Positions 41,546-51,167 are shown, counted from the first letter of the stretch. The stretch is 64,000 nucleotides of DNA from Amycolatopsis bartoniae (GCF_014191255.1 NZ_JACHWH010000012.1:110045-174044), one strand, 5' to 3'. Program-made: numbers and translations. Notes: a model not told the origin generated them from the sequence alone.

Positions 41546-44285
41546 AGAAGTTCGTCTTGAGCTGGCCTCGCTGAGCCAGGTCACGCACCTTGTTCGCGGC
41601 GAGGTTGGTGACGTCGAGCTCCAGCACGTTGCGGCCCTCCCGCAGCGCCCGGCCGACGGGTAGCCGGAACGGCAGCGACCAGGCGGTGCCCAGGTCGCGG
41701 CCGTTGAGCCGGACCCGTGCGCTCTCCCGCACGTCCCCGAGGTCGAGCAGCCAGTCGCGCCCGGCGTCGGCACGGGTGACGGGAAACTCCAGGCGGTAGT
41801 TCCCGGTGCCGGAGAAAGCGCTTTCACCCAAGTCCGGCCATGACTTCAGGTCGGTCAGCTCGTGCGTGGCGCCGGCCAGCCGAAGCGTCCACGTCCCCTG
41901 CACGGGCACCTCGCGCCCGGTCGGCACCACCGCGGACAGCACGGGCGCGGTGATCCGGCGGCGGTCGAAGGTGCGCAGAATGATCGACTCGCCGGGTTCG
42001 AGGTTCACCCGGACCTGCTGCTGCCCGCGGACCCGCCGGACGGGCGCGAGGCCGTTCGTGTCGTGCAGCGGGTCGAGTGCACCGACCGATACGGCGTCGG
42101 CGCCGAGCGGGAACCAGCCGTCCACGCGGTTCGCGGTGGCGTTGACGAGGAAGTAGTGCCGTCCCTCGTCGTGCCGCCGCCGCAGCACGCGCAACCCGGT
42201 GTCGGCAAGGGGTTCACGCACCGCTCCGGCGTGGGTGAGCGCCTTGTCGAGGTTCGCGTCATCGGTCACGACCGCCGCGCGACGACGCAGCACGGACTTC
42301 AGCGACGCCAGCGTCCGGCGGCGCTCGTCGAGCGAGGCGAGGCCGGGCACGTCGGCGGGCAGGTCCCCGGCGAACACCACGGCGGCGCCCGCGGCGGCCA
42401 GGTCGCGCAGCTTGCGCACGGTGTCCAGCGGCATCAGCCGGGCACCGGGCACGACGACGACCGAGTACCGGCTCTGTCCATTGCGGACTCCGGAGCGGTC
42501 GGCGCGGAACTCCGCGAGCTGCCGGTCGGACACCCAGTCGAACTGCCAGCCGCGGGTTTCCAGCCCCTCGGCCACCTTTCCGGCGCCCGTCGGATGGTTG
42601 TAGATCCACGCGCCCTGCCACGTGAAGTCCGGCGTCAGCTCGGGGTTCTCGGCGCCCGAGCCGAGGCCCGCGTCCGGCTGCGCCCACAGGTCGTGCTGCG
42701 GCCAGTAGACGAGCACGTCGTTGTCGTGCGCCCCGTCCTGCAGCACCGACTGGCAGCGCGTGATGTAGCCGGTCAGCTCGCTCACGTCGGACCAGATCGT
42801 GTTGGCGGGCTTGAGTTCCGTGGCCGCGTAGAACGAGAAGCCCGGCCACGGCGCGTCTTCGGGCGAGTAGGCGGTGCCGTGGAAGACGACGTGGTTGACC
42901 CCGGCGGCGAACAGCAGGTCCACGGTGGGCTTCGCCTGCGACAGCGACACGTGGTAGTGCTCGTCGCGCCAGGTCAGGGTTTCCGCACCGACCAGCGGTT
43001 TTCCACGCAGATGCGCCGGGGACGCGGCGAACCGCCAGGACAGCGAGCGCGGCGGCAGACCGGTGCCCGCGCCCTGCCGCAGCCCCGGGATCGGGACGAT
43101 CTCGCCGCCGGTGTACTCGGTTTCCGGGATGTCCGCGGCGCCGTAGATGTCGAGCAGGTTCGCCGGGGAGCCGTGGGCCTGGTTGCGGGTGAGCCAGCCG
43201 CGTTGCGCGCTCCACCGCGCCCACGGCTGGGCGAAGCGGCCGAGGAACAGGTCGGAGAACGTCTCGCGCACGTCCGACAGCACGCGGGCGCGCGTGTCGG
43301 CGTCCCCGGCGCCACTGAAGATCTCGGGCAGGTGCGGGACGAGGTCGTAGCCGCGCAGCTTCGCGAAGTCCTCGATCGCGGTGCTGGTCCAGTCCATTCG
43401 CTCCAGCTCGAACGAGTCGTGGAACAGCGCACGGATTCCCTTCCGGGCGCCGATCGCGCCGCCGAAGTGGTCGAGGTGGTGCTGGATCGCGCCGGCGGCG
43501 AAGTAGTCGGCCAGCAGCCCCTTGCCGCCCGGCCCGGCCCGTTCGACGCGCTTGAGCACGAGGCCGCTGAACACCGCGGTCAGCTGCCAGTTCCCGGCGG
43601 GCGCGGTCCAGTCGAGGGTGCCGTCGGCCCGGACGGCGGCGGTGAGGTCGAGTGTGTTGCCGCTGCCGGTTTCCCTCGCCACGAGTGCGGCCAGTGGCGG
43701 GTCCGGCACGGGGTCCATCGGGGGGCGCAGGTCGGGGCGGGACAGCTTCTCCTCGTCGACGAGCCCGGGGTGCGGCGGCTGGACCGTGCGCACCGGTTCG
43801 GCCAGTCGCTGCCCGCCGCTCAGTGCCCACTGCCCGACCAGCGCGCGCCCGGCGCTGAGCTGCGGGGAGATCCAGGGGCCGCCGAACGTCCAGCCCGAGC
43901 CGGTGGTCAGGTCGACGCCGAGGCCGTGCTCGCGGGCGTGCCGGATAGTGGCGTCGAGCGCGGCGAGCCACTGCGGGCTCAGGTAGGGCAGGACCCGGTC
44001 CTCGTAGCCCTGCGCCTCGTAGATGGGCTGGACCTCGACGCCGCCGAAGCCTGCGTTCGCGAACTCGCTCAGGTGCCGGGCCAGTCCTTCGTCGGTGACC
44101 GCACTGCCGAGCCACCACCAGCGGGTCCACGGCCGCGTCTGGGCGCTGACGGCACCCCACCCGAGCGCGGCTGCTTCGGCTGCTTCGGAGGCCGCGGCCT
44201 CCGGGACGGTCCCGAAGAGCCGCCCGCCCGCCGCGGCCACCGCCACCACCATCGAACCGCGCAGCACATCCCGCCGGCGCATCAT
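41448..44285 (-). CDS. GH106 alpha-L-rhamnosidase
   Basis: 945 aa. Start at the first of two Met (MMRRRDVLRGS); GAGGAG lies 7 nt upstream. Twin-arginine-type signal, cleavage about residue 30. The large GH106 catalytic region begins TRPWTRWWWLGSAVTDEGLARHL and continues GFGGVEVQPIYEAQGYED, LTTGSGWTFGGPW, FHDSFELERMDWTS, VVFHGTAYSPEDAPWPG. A C-terminal jelly-roll domain (VRLNGRDLGTAWSLPFRL) follows. It removes alpha-L-rhamnose from pectic RG-I or RG-II type chains outside the membrane. A perfect GAAAGCGCTTTC lies in codons near 41814-41825. Convergent overlap with the P450 gene. Confidence 0.85.
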   Translation of the reverse strand: MMRRRDVLRGSMVVAVAAAGGRLFGTVPEAAASEAAEAAALGWGAVSAQTRPWTRWWWLGSAVTDEGLARHLSEFANAGFGGVEVQPIYEAQGYEDRVLPYLSPQWLAALDATIRHAREHGLGVDLTTGSGWTFGGPWISPQLSAGRALVGQWALSGGQRLAEPVRTVQPPHPGLVDEEKLSRPDLRPPMDPVPDPPLAALVARETGSGNTLDLTAAVRADGTLDWTAPAGNWQLTAVFSGLVLKRVERAGPGGKGLLADYFAAGAIQHHLDHFGGAIGARKGIRALFHDSFELERMDWTSTAIEDFAKLRGYDLVPHLPEIFSGAGDADTRARVLSDVRETFSDLFLGRFAQPWARWSAQRGWLTRNQAHGSPANLLDIYGAADIPETEYTGGEIVPIPGLRQGAGTGLPPRSLSWRFAASPAHLRGKPLVGAETLTWRDEHYHVSLSQAKPTVDLLFAAGVNHVVFHGTAYSPEDAPWPGFSFYAATELKPANTIWSDVSELTGYITRCQSVLQDGAHDNDVLVYWPQHDLWAQPDAGLGSGAENPELTPDFTWQGAWIYNHPTGAGKVAEGLETRGWQFDWVSDRQLAEFRADRSGVRNGQSRYSVVVVPGARLMPLDTVRKLRDLAAAGAAVVFAGDLPADVPGLASLDERRRTLASLKSVLRRRAAVVTDDANLDKALTHAGAVREPLADTGLRVLRRRHDEGRHYFLVNATANRVDGWFPLGADAVSVGALDPLHDTNGLAPVRRVRGQQQVRVNLEPGESIILRTFDRRRITAPVLSAVVPTGREVPVQGTWTLRLAGATHELTDLKSWPDLGESAFSGTGNYRLEFPVTRADAGRDWLLDLGDVRESARVRLNGRDLGTAWSLPFRLPVGRALREGRNVLELDVTNLAANKVRDLAQRGQLKTNFFMSWRSGAAPQNWQPVASGLLGPVRLLEVRDR

Positions 44286-44500
44286 CGCAGCACTCCTCGT
44301 CGAGTCGGTCAGCTTTCCGTCCGACGTTTTCAAGAAGTCGGCGCGATGGGCAACGAATTGACCGGAACCGGCCAGGACCCGGCCGCCGAACGCGGCGGGG
44401 CGGTCCCGGTGGCAGCGGCGGCGATCGCGGCGGCGATGGCGGGATCACGACCAAGCCGCCGGTCACCGCCAGACCACCGGTCACCGCCGGGCGGCCGCCG

Positions 44501-44827
44501 TCACCGCTCCTCCGGCCAGTCCGCCAGCTGGTCACTGATCTCGCGGTCGTCGGCCACCCGGTCCCGCTCGTCCGCCCTGCGGTCGCGGTCATCCGCCACG
44601 CGGTCGCGGTCGTCGGCCACCCGGTCGCGTTCGTCGGCCGTCTCTTCGCGGTCGTCGGCCACCTGCTCGCGCTCGTCCATCGCGCTCTCCCGCCGGTCGG
44701 CCGCCGCTTCGCGGTGGCCAGCCCGCCGCTCCACCGCCTCCGTGTGCTCGACCCGGCGGAATTCCTCCTCCGAAGCGGCCATCTCCGCATCGATCCGGGC
44801 CTGGTCGTCACCGGCCGAGTGGGTCAT
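44501..44827 (-). CDS. heptad-repeat charged protein of unknown function
   Basis: 108 aa, almost entirely Asp/Glu/Arg/Ala. From about residue 50 it repeats the seven-residue unit VADDRDR / TADERDR six to seven times, with earlier degenerate copies (REAAADR, RESAMDE). It likely forms a long helical or coiled-coil rod. No signal peptide or membrane segment. The ATG overlaps the stop of the AfsR-like regulator gene (ATGA), so it is translationally coupled to it and may be a partner. Similar DRD/ERD repeats occur as linkers in some actinobacterial signalling proteins, but here the repeat is the whole protein. Confidence 0.65.
   Translation of the reverse strand: MTHSAGDDQARIDAEMAASEEEFRRVEHTEAVERRAGHREAAADRRESAMDEREQVADDREETADERDRVADDRDRVADDRDRRADERDRVADDREISDQLADWPEER
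44540..44680 (-). repeat. in-frame 21-bp tandem repeats
   Basis: About six imperfect copies of a 21-bp unit (TCGGCCACCCGGTCGCGGTCG-like) encode the seven-residue VADDRDR/ADERDR repeats. The period is a multiple of 3, so expansion keeps the frame. Confidence 0.7.
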
Positions 44828-47800
44828 GTGCCCAGCTTGGCACGGCGCCTCACCTCACGCGCCTGCCGATGATGCGCCACGGCCTCATCCGCCAGCCCCA
44901 GCGCCGCGGCGAGGTCACCGAGGTAGTGCGCCACCGGCCGGAGCGTCAGCAGCCCGCTTCCGGCCCCGGCCAGTTCGTTCGCGGCCGGCAGGAGTTCGCG
45001 GTAGAGCCGGGCCATCGCGTCGCGGTCCCCGAGCTCGACGGCGGCGACTGCGTGCAGGCACGTGCGGGCCTCGTAGAGCAGGTCCCGCGGCGAGTCCGGG
45101 ATCTCCACCGCACGAGCCTCCGCACGCCGCCCCGCGCCGAGCAGCACGAGCGGACGGCACCACGGCTCGTACGCCCCGAAGTCGCCGTCCTCAGGCAACC
45201 GTCCTTGCGCGACCTCCTGGCACAGTAAGGCGAACGGCCCGATCCCATTGTCCACACCGGACATTCCTGTGCCGGAAAGCCGTGCCGCCGCGGCCCGGTA
45301 CGCGGCCTCGGCGGGCTGCCCGGCCGCCGAGGCGCGCAACGCGCGGTACCACTGCACGAACGGCGCCACGAGCGGAATGCCGTAGTCCTCACCCAGCCGC
45401 GCCACCGCGGCCGCGTGCTCGTCGGCCGCGGTGAACGCGGCGAGCGCCGAGTGCGCCTGCACCAGCACGAGCCGCGCGAGCACCTCGAACGTCACCAGCC
45501 CGTGCCGCGTGGCCAGCGCGAGCAGCTCCTCGCCGAGCCGCTGCCTTTCCGGAGCGAGACCCGCGGTCTCGAACGACTGCATGAACCGCGCGTTGAGCGC
45601 GAACGCCAGCACCGAAGGGTCGCCCAGTTCCCGCGCCAGTTCCTCGGCCTGCCGGGCGGCGTCGCGCGCCCGCGCTCCCCCGGCGTTGCGCAGTTCCAGC
45701 GCGATCGTCGCCAGCAACCTGCTGCGGGCGGCGGTTTCGGTGTCCGGCAACGCTTCGAGGGTCCGCCCGGCGACCTCCGCGATTCGCCGGGCCAGCTCCG
45801 GGTCGTCGGGCTCGGTCCAGACCGCGGGCACGTCGAACGCGGCGAGCACCCGGGCGGTGAGCGCGGGATCGCCGAGCCGCTCGGCTTGTGTGAGGGCCTC
45901 CGCCCGGTACCGGCGTGCTTCGGCGAGCCCGCCCGCCACGGCGAGCGCGCGGACCAGGCCGGTGACGAGGTCCAGCCGCGTGCGCACGTCGCCGTCGCCG
46001 TGGGCGTCCAGCGCGGCCCGCCACCACCGGGCCGCCTCGTGCGGCGCGAACCGCGCCTCCGCCTGCTCGGCCGCGGCCTTGGCGTAGCGGACGGCGCGGG
46101 AATCCCCGGCGAGCAGGAAGTGGTGCGCGAGCGCTTCGACGTCCCGAGGCCGCAGCCGCTCGATCGCCGCCCCCAGCTCGGCGTGCCACCGGACGCGGCG
46201 GACGGGTGAGACGTCCTGGTACAGCGTGTCGCGCACCAGGTCGTGGGCGAACCGGGCACCGTCGACGAGAAACCCTTGCCGCGTCGCGGTTTCCACGGCG
46301 TCCAGCACGTCCTCGCCGGTGACGGCCGTGAGCACCGGCAGGTCGACGTCACCGGCGACGGCGGCCAGCCGCAGCACCCGTTGCGCGGCGTCGGGCAGCT
46401 TCGCGACGCGGTAGCGCACGAGGTCACGCACGCCGGGCGGGACCGCCGCGAGCCCGGCCGGGCCTTCGGCCTCGAACAGCCGGGCCAGCTCCCGGACGAA
46501 GAACGGGTTGCCGCCGCTGCGGCGGTGGATTCCCGCGGCGGTGTCCGCGTCGACACCGCGTCCCGTCGCCAGGCGGACGACTCCGGCCACCGCCTCGCGC
46601 GACAGCCCGCCGAGGTAGATCCGCGTGGGCTCGATCCGGGCAGCACGGCCCAGAAACGCCGTCAGGTTCGCCGACACGTCCGTGGTGCGGTACGTCGCGA
46701 CCACCAGAACCGGCACCGGCTCCGCGACCACCGACGTGAGCAACGCGAGCGTCTCCTCCCCCGCCCAGTGCAGGTCGTCGAGCACCAGCGCCAGCGGCGC
46801 CCGCCGGGCGACGCGCGCGAGGTGCGCGGCGACCGCGCGGTGCCAGGAGAACCGCGCCGCGACCGGATCACCGCCCGGCGCGGGTTCGGGCGCGCCGAGG
46901 GTGTCCAGGATCCGCGTCCACGGCCACGCGGCCGGCACGCCTTCGTGCTCGGGACTGCCGCCCCACGCGGTGGTCCAGCCCTGCGCGGCCAGGCGCGCCG
47001 TCACGGTCTCGGCGAGCGCCGTCTTGCCCGCTCCGGCTTCGCCACTGACGAGTACCAGCCCGAGCCGCCGCCGCGCGGCCACCGCCGCGGCCGCGTCGAG
47101 GACCTGCGCCAACTCCTCCTCGCGGCCGACCAGCGCAGGCACGGCGGGCCGGGCCGGGGACAGCCGGGGCGCCTGCGTGAGGATGTCGGACTCCAGTTCG
47201 CGCAGGTTCGTCCCCGGGTCCACGCCCAGTTCCTCCGCCAGCACCCGCCGGGCCCGGCGCAACGCGGCCAGCGCGTCGCCCTGCCGCCCGGCGCGGTACA
47301 GCGCGAGGGCCAGCAGCCGCCACGCGTCCTCGCGCCAGGGTTGCGTGCTGGTGTGGTTTTCCAGGTCCGGCACGGCTTCCGCGGCCCGCCCCAGCGCGAG
47401 CAACGCCTCCGCGCGGCGCTCCCGCGCGAGCAGCCGCAGCTCGTCCAGGCGCGAGATCTCACCCCACGCCCACGGCTCGTCGGCGACGTCGGCGTACGCG
47501 GGACCGCGCCACAGAGCGAGCGCTTCGTCCGCCCGGGTCAGTGCGTCGTCGGCCCGGCCGGCGGCGAGCAGGTCCGCCAGCTCCCCCACCGCCGCCTCGA
47601 ACTGCCAGGCGTCCACCGACTCCGGCATCAGCGCGTAGCCCGGGCCTTCGGTGACGAGCAGCCGCGCGGGCGTGCGCGGGGCGCGGCCGGGTTCGAGCGC
47701 CCGGCGCAGCGCGGACACGAACGTCTGCAGCGCCGCCGTCGCGCCGTCCGGCGGGGATTCCCACAGGTCGTCGACGAGCCGGGCGGACGGCACCACGCGG

Positions 47801-47919
47801 CCACGCGCGACCAGCAGCCGGGCCAGCACTGCGCGATGCCGCGGCCCCTTGAGGTCGACCGGGCCGTGCTCGTCCTCGGCTCGCAAGGGGCCGAGCACCC
47901 CGAACCGCACCGACGGCAT
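44824..47919 (-). CDS. AfsR/SARP-like regulator with BTAD, ATPase and TPR domains
   Basis: 1031 aa. OmpR-like winged helix (about 5-95), bacterial transcriptional activation domain (about 100-245, ending VLAEELGVDPGTNLRELE), then an AAA/NTPase domain with Walker A GEAGAGKT (293-300) and VLDDLHW Walker B, then a long helical TPR-like region to the end. Layout as in AfsR and related SARP/LAL-type activators of secondary metabolism. GAGGAGGGGAG site before the ATG. It is divergent from an alpha/beta hydrolase gene 104 bp away and coupled to the heptad-repeat gene. Targets are unknown; no biosynthetic cluster lies in the window. Confidence 0.88.
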   Translation of the reverse strand: MPSVRFGVLGPLRAEDEHGPVDLKGPRHRAVLARLLVARGRVVPSARLVDDLWESPPDGATAALQTFVSALRRALEPGRAPRTPARLLVTEGPGYALMPESVDAWQFEAAVGELADLLAAGRADDALTRADEALALWRGPAYADVADEPWAWGEISRLDELRLLARERRAEALLALGRAAEAVPDLENHTSTQPWREDAWRLLALALYRAGRQGDALAALRRARRVLAEELGVDPGTNLRELESDILTQAPRLSPARPAVPALVGREEELAQVLDAAAAVAARRRLGLVLVSGEAGAGKTALAETVTARLAAQGWTTAWGGSPEHEGVPAAWPWTRILDTLGAPEPAPGGDPVAARFSWHRAVAAHLARVARRAPLALVLDDLHWAGEETLALLTSVVAEPVPVLVVATYRTTDVSANLTAFLGRAARIEPTRIYLGGLSREAVAGVVRLATGRGVDADTAAGIHRRSGGNPFFVRELARLFEAEGPAGLAAVPPGVRDLVRYRVAKLPDAAQRVLRLAAVAGDVDLPVLTAVTGEDVLDAVETATRQGFLVDGARFAHDLVRDTLYQDVSPVRRVRWHAELGAAIERLRPRDVEALAHHFLLAGDSRAVRYAKAAAEQAEARFAPHEAARWWRAALDAHGDGDVRTRLDLVTGLVRALAVAGGLAEARRYRAEALTQAERLGDPALTARVLAAFDVPAVWTEPDDPELARRIAEVAGRTLEALPDTETAARSRLLATIALELRNAGGARARDAARQAEELARELGDPSVLAFALNARFMQSFETAGLAPERQRLGEELLALATRHGLVTFEVLARLVLVQAHSALAAFTAADEHAAAVARLGEDYGIPLVAPFVQWYRALRASAAGQPAEAAYRAAAARLSGTGMSGVDNGIGPFALLCQEVAQGRLPEDGDFGAYEPWCRPLVLLGAGRRAEARAVEIPDSPRDLLYEARTCLHAVAAVELGDRDAMARLYRELLPAANELAGAGSGLLTLRPVAHYLGDLAAALGLADEAVAHHRQAREVRRRAKLGT

Positions 47920-48022
47920 CTCCCCTCCTCGCCGGGCACTGTACGCGGCCGCTCAGCGCGTGCTCAGTGAGCGCTCAGTGGGCCGCGCGACGCTGGGGGC
48001 AGCCAAGGAGAAAGGTTCTGAC

Positions 48023-48892
48023 ATGCGCATTCCCGGTTTCGACTACCAGCGGGTTCCCGTCGCCGACGGCGTGGCGCTGAACGTGGCGGTCGCGGGTTCC
48101 GGCTCGCCCGTCGTGCTCCTGCACGGGTTTCCGCAGACCCACCTGATGTGGCGGCACGTCGCCGCCGACCTCGCCGTCGACCACACCGTGCTGTGCCCCG
48201 ACCTGCGTGGCTACGGCGACAGCGACAAGCCGGCCGATACCGGCGAGACGTACTCGAAGCGCACCATGGCCGCCGACGTCGTGGCGCTCGCCCGCGCGTT
48301 CGGGCACGACCGGTTCGCCCTCGCCGGGCACGACCGCGGTGCGCTCGTCGCGATCCGAGCGGGGCTTGATCACCCGGACGTGGTCACCCACCTGGCGTCG
48401 CTCGACGTGCTGCCGACGCTCGACACGTGGGACGTGATGCACGGCGTGGGCGGGGCGGTCGGGTTCCACCTGTACCTCATGGCGCAGCCGCCCGGGCTGC
48501 CGGAGCGGATGATCGGCGCGGTGCCGGACGAGTTCTTCGGCTACTTCCTCGACGCGTGGATCCAGCGGCCGGAGGCCATTCCCGCGGACGTGCGCGCGGC
48601 CTACCTGGCGGCTTCGCGCGATGCCGTGCCGTCGATCGTCGCGGACTACCGCGCTTCGTCCACAGTGGACGTCGAACACGACACAGCAGACCGCCGGGCG
48701 GGGAACGTGCTGCGCATGCCCGTCACGGTGCTGCAGCAGGACTGGGGTGCGACGCTGGGTTTCGACGCCGCGGCGCGGTGGCGGGCGTGGGCCCCGGACC
48801 TGGCGCACGAGACGGTGACCGCCGGGCACTTCATGGCGGAGGAGGCGCCCGCCGAGGTGATCAAGACGCTGCGCGACCTGCTGACCCGCTGA
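48023..48892 (+). CDS. alpha/beta hydrolase, haloacetate-dehalogenase-like
   Basis: 289 aa, cytoplasmic. Oxyanion region VVLLHGFPQTHLMW, nucleophile elbow AGHDRGAL with Asp104 (not Ser), and catalytic His269 in AGHFMAEEAP. An Asp nucleophile with HGFPQT fits the haloacetate/fluoroacetate dehalogenase and epoxide-hydrolase branch rather than esterases. AAGGAGAAAGG site before the ATG. Divergent from the AfsR-like gene, which might control it. Its 3' end overlaps a small minus-strand gene by 32 bp. Confidence 0.85.
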   Translation: MRIPGFDYQRVPVADGVALNVAVAGSGSPVVLLHGFPQTHLMWRHVAADLAVDHTVLCPDLRGYGDSDKPADTGETYSKRTMAADVVALARAFGHDRFALAGHDRGALVAIRAGLDHPDVVTHLASLDVLPTLDTWDVMHGVGGAVGFHLYLMAQPPGLPERMIGAVPDEFFGYFLDAWIQRPEAIPADVRAAYLAASRDAVPSIVADYRASSTVDVEHDTADRRAGNVLRMPVTVLQQDWGATLGFDAAARWRAWAPDLAHETVTAGHFMAEEAPAEVIKTLRDLLTR

Positions 48893-49106
48893 ACGCGGGG
48901 ACGGCGCGCCGGGCACACCGGTCGCACACCGGATCCGGCTGCCAGGCACGAGCCTGGGCCCGCAGGTTCCGCCGGACGACCCGGCGGGGCAGGCGGGCGC
49001 CGCTCGCGTCGTGGCGCGGCGTGCCGAACACCCGCAGCCGCCGCTGGACGCGTCCGCAGGCGCAGACCGTCCGGCGGTAGCTCCGGTACACCACGATCGC
49101 CTTCAT
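48861..49106 (-). CDS. small zinc-ribbon-like basic protein, hypothetical
   Basis: 81 aa, Arg-rich. Two cysteine pairs (VCACGR at 15-18, VCDRCARR at about 60-64) could bind zinc. No family recognised. GAAGGGGGC lies upstream of the ATG. The 32-bp convergent overlap with the hydrolase gene and the short length leave doubt. Confidence 0.4.
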   Translation of the reverse strand: MKAIVVYRSYRRTVCACGRVQRRLRVFGTPRHDASGARLPRRVVRRNLRAQARAWQPDPVCDRCARRAVPAFSGSAGRAAS

Positions 49107-49183
49107 CCCCGGCCCCCTTCTGGTCGCCGTCCGCAGTCGGGATACCCGTTCCGGCGGCGGTCAAGATCACCAGGACGGCTGGT

Positions 49184-49894
49184 TCAGGCGCCGGGGGACA
49201 AACCCGGCAGCAACTCCGCCAGCCGGGCCGCCTCCGGACCCAGCGTCAGCGTCCGTCCGTCGGCGTCCACCGCCACTACGCCGTCCGCGCGCAGCCGTGC
49301 CAGGATCGCGTGGCCCAGTGCGCCGCCGAGATGTGGACGGCGCAGTGTGCGGTCGAGGCAGCTCGTGGCGAGCTTCCGCCGCGAGCCCGCCACCTCCGCG
49401 ACCTCGACGCCGAACCGGGCCAGCACCGCACCCGCCGCGGGGCCGGGTGCCAGCACGTCGCTGTCGGCCTCGCGGCGCAGCGCGCCCTCGGCCAGCAGGT
49501 GGTCGAGCAGCGCGACGCCGAGCCTGCCCGCCGCGTGGTCGTAGCAGAGCCGTTCCGGCGGGGCGGCCGGGCTCGGCAGCGGCAGGGCGCCTCCGGCGTA
49601 GTCGGCCAGCGCGTCCAGGACCGCGGTGACCGCCGGGTCCTTGAGCCGGTACGTCACGTGGCGGCCCGCCTGCTCGCCGGCCACCAACCCGGCCTGGCGC
49701 AGCTTCGCGAGGTGGTTGCCGAGACGGGCGGGCGTGACCCCGAGGACGTCGGCGAGCTGTGTCATGCCGTGCGGCCCCTCGTGCGCGAGCAGCTGCAGCA
49801 CCGTCAGGCGGATCGGGTCGGCCAGCTCACGGGCGAGCGCGGTCACCGTGGCGACCACCGGCTGCTCGGCGCTGGTCCATCCGGGCGAGTTCAC
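49184..49894 (-). CDS. ArsR-family winged-helix regulator
   Basis: 236 aa, longer than simple ArsR proteins. HTH about 15-90 (LADPIRLTVLQLLAHEGPHG, LGVTPARLGNHLAKLRQAGLV, GRHVTYRLKDP). The C-terminal half has LCYDHAAGRLGVALLDHLL and SCLDRTLRRPHLGGALG, found in two-domain ArsR regulators often paired with transporters; Cys and His residues there could bind metal or ligand. The GTG start lies 7 nt after TAAGGT, suggesting leaderless initiation. Divergent from the MFS gene at 49941 with a palindrome between them; probable repressor of it. Confidence 0.85.
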   Translation of the reverse strand: MNSPGWTSAEQPVVATVTALARELADPIRLTVLQLLAHEGPHGMTQLADVLGVTPARLGNHLAKLRQAGLVAGEQAGRHVTYRLKDPAVTAVLDALADYAGGALPLPSPAAPPERLCYDHAAGRLGVALLDHLLAEGALRREADSDVLAPGPAAGAVLARFGVEVAEVAGSRRKLATSCLDRTLRRPHLGGALGHAILARLRADGVVAVDADGRTLTLGPEAARLAELLPGLSPGA

Positions 49895-49913
49895 AACAAC
49901 GACCTTACACCTT

Positions 49914-49927
49914 TCACGAATACGTGA
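49914..49927. promoter_or_regulatory. palindrome between arsR-like and MFS genes
   Basis: TCACG-AATA-CGTGA, exact 5-bp arms, in the 46-bp gap between divergent start codons and next to the TAAGGT -10 of the regulator gene. Likely operator. Confidence 0.5.
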
Positions 49928-49940
49928 TAGATGTCGGTGG

Positions 49941-51167
49941 ATGCTCCGCCGCTACTGGCACGACCAGATCCCGCCACCCGGCCCGTTCCGGGCGCTGGCG
50001 CTCGGCGTGCTCGTCACGACCGCGGGCAAGGGCGCCTGGTTCACCACGTGGGCGGTCTACTTCACGACCGCCGCCGGGCTGCCCGTGCCGGTGGTCGGGC
50101 TGGGGCTGATGCTCGCGGGCGGCGCCGGGCTCCTCGCCGCGACGCCGGTCGGTGCGCTGGCCGACCGCCTCGGGCCGCGGACCCTGCTGATCACACTGGT
50201 CGCCGTCGAAGGCGTCTCCATGGCGGCGTTCGTGTTCGCGTCGCACCTCGCGGTGTTCCTGGTGGCCGCGCTGGTGAACACGACGGCCGACCGCGCCGTC
50301 ACGGGCCTGAGCACCGCCTACGTCGCCCAGCTCGCGGACGAGCGGAGCAGGCTCGGGCATCTGGCGCGGCAACGGGTCGCGAGCCACCTCGGCTACACGC
50401 TCGGCGCGGCGGCGGGCGCGGTGTGCCTCACCCTGCACACGGCCGCGGCTTTCCACGTCCTGATCGCCGTCAACACCGCGACCTCACTGGGGTACGCCGT
50501 CCTGCTCACGCGCGTGCCGTCCGTCCGCCCCGCCCCAGCGCCCGCGCAGAAGCTCGCCCGCGACCCGGCGTTCCTCGCCGTCGCCGTCACCACCGGGCTG
50601 CTGTCGCTCTGCTGGGGCCTGGTCTCGACCGCGTTGCCGCTGTGGCTCGTGCGCGGGACGGACCTGCCCGCCGGGCTCGCGGGCGTGGTGGTGATGGTCA
50701 ACTCGTTCGGCGTGGCGCTGCTGCAGGTCCCCGCCGGGCGCGGGTGCACGAGCCCCCGCCGCTCGGCGGCGCGCGCCGTCTGGTCGGGCGCGGCGCTGGC
50801 CGTGGCGTGCCTGCTGTTCGCGGCGACGGCGGGCGGCAGCGGCGCGGTCGCGATCGGTCTCGTGCTGCTCGCCGCGGCCGCGCACCTGGCGGGTGAGCTG
50901 TGGTTCATCGCCGCCCGCTGGGCGCTCACGCTCGACCTCACCCCGCCCGGCGCGACCGGGCGCTACCAGGGGCTCACCACGAGCGCGGAGGCCGGCGCGC
51001 AGATGCTCAGCCCGGCGGTGATGGCCCTGCTCGTCGGCACGTGGGGTCTGCCGGGCTGGTTCGCCCTCGCCGCGCTGTTCCTCGCCGCGGGCACGCTCAC
51101 GGTTCCGGCCACGCGCTGGGCGCTGCGGACGCGGCCCACCGATCGAGCAGGATCGGCAGCCCCGTGA
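49941..51167 (+). CDS. MFS transporter
   Basis: 408 aa, about 12 hydrophobic helices. Loop 2-3 motif GALADRLGPRTLL is the MFS A-type signature. Start taken at the ATG at 49941 because the palindromic operator lies just before it; the longer frame upstream is antisense to the regulator. Some helices are interrupted by Gly/Ala-rich segments. Probably an exporter controlled by the divergent ArsR-family protein. Its 3' end overlaps the next minus-strand gene by 71 bp. Confidence 0.85.
   Translation: MLRRYWHDQIPPPGPFRALALGVLVTTAGKGAWFTTWAVYFTTAAGLPVPVVGLGLMLAGGAGLLAATPVGALADRLGPRTLLITLVAVEGVSMAAFVFASHLAVFLVAALVNTTADRAVTGLSTAYVAQLADERSRLGHLARQRVASHLGYTLGAAAGAVCLTLHTAAAFHVLIAVNTATSLGYAVLLTRVPSVRPAPAPAQKLARDPAFLAVAVTTGLLSLCWGLVSTALPLWLVRGTDLPAGLAGVVVMVNSFGVALLQVPAGRGCTSPRRSAARAVWSGAALAVACLLFAATAGGSGAVAIGLVLLAAAAHLAGELWFIAARWALTLDLTPPGATGRYQGLTTSAEAGAQMLSPAVMALLVGTWGLPGWFALAALFLAAGTLTVPATRWALRTRPTDRAGSAAP

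Noticed and set aside
44286..44500. CACCGGTCACCGCC-like repeats before the GH106 gene
   Set aside because: Short GC-rich direct repeats with no clear promoter or operator character.
44540..44680. Regular 21-bp repeats considered as a CRISPR-like array
   Set aside because: No unique spacers; the repeats are contiguous and in frame within a coding sequence.
41862..45434. Plus-strand open frame of about 1190 codons
   Set aside because: Opposite the GH106, repeat-protein and AfsR-like genes; Arg/Pro/Gly-rich translation typical of antisense frames at high GC.
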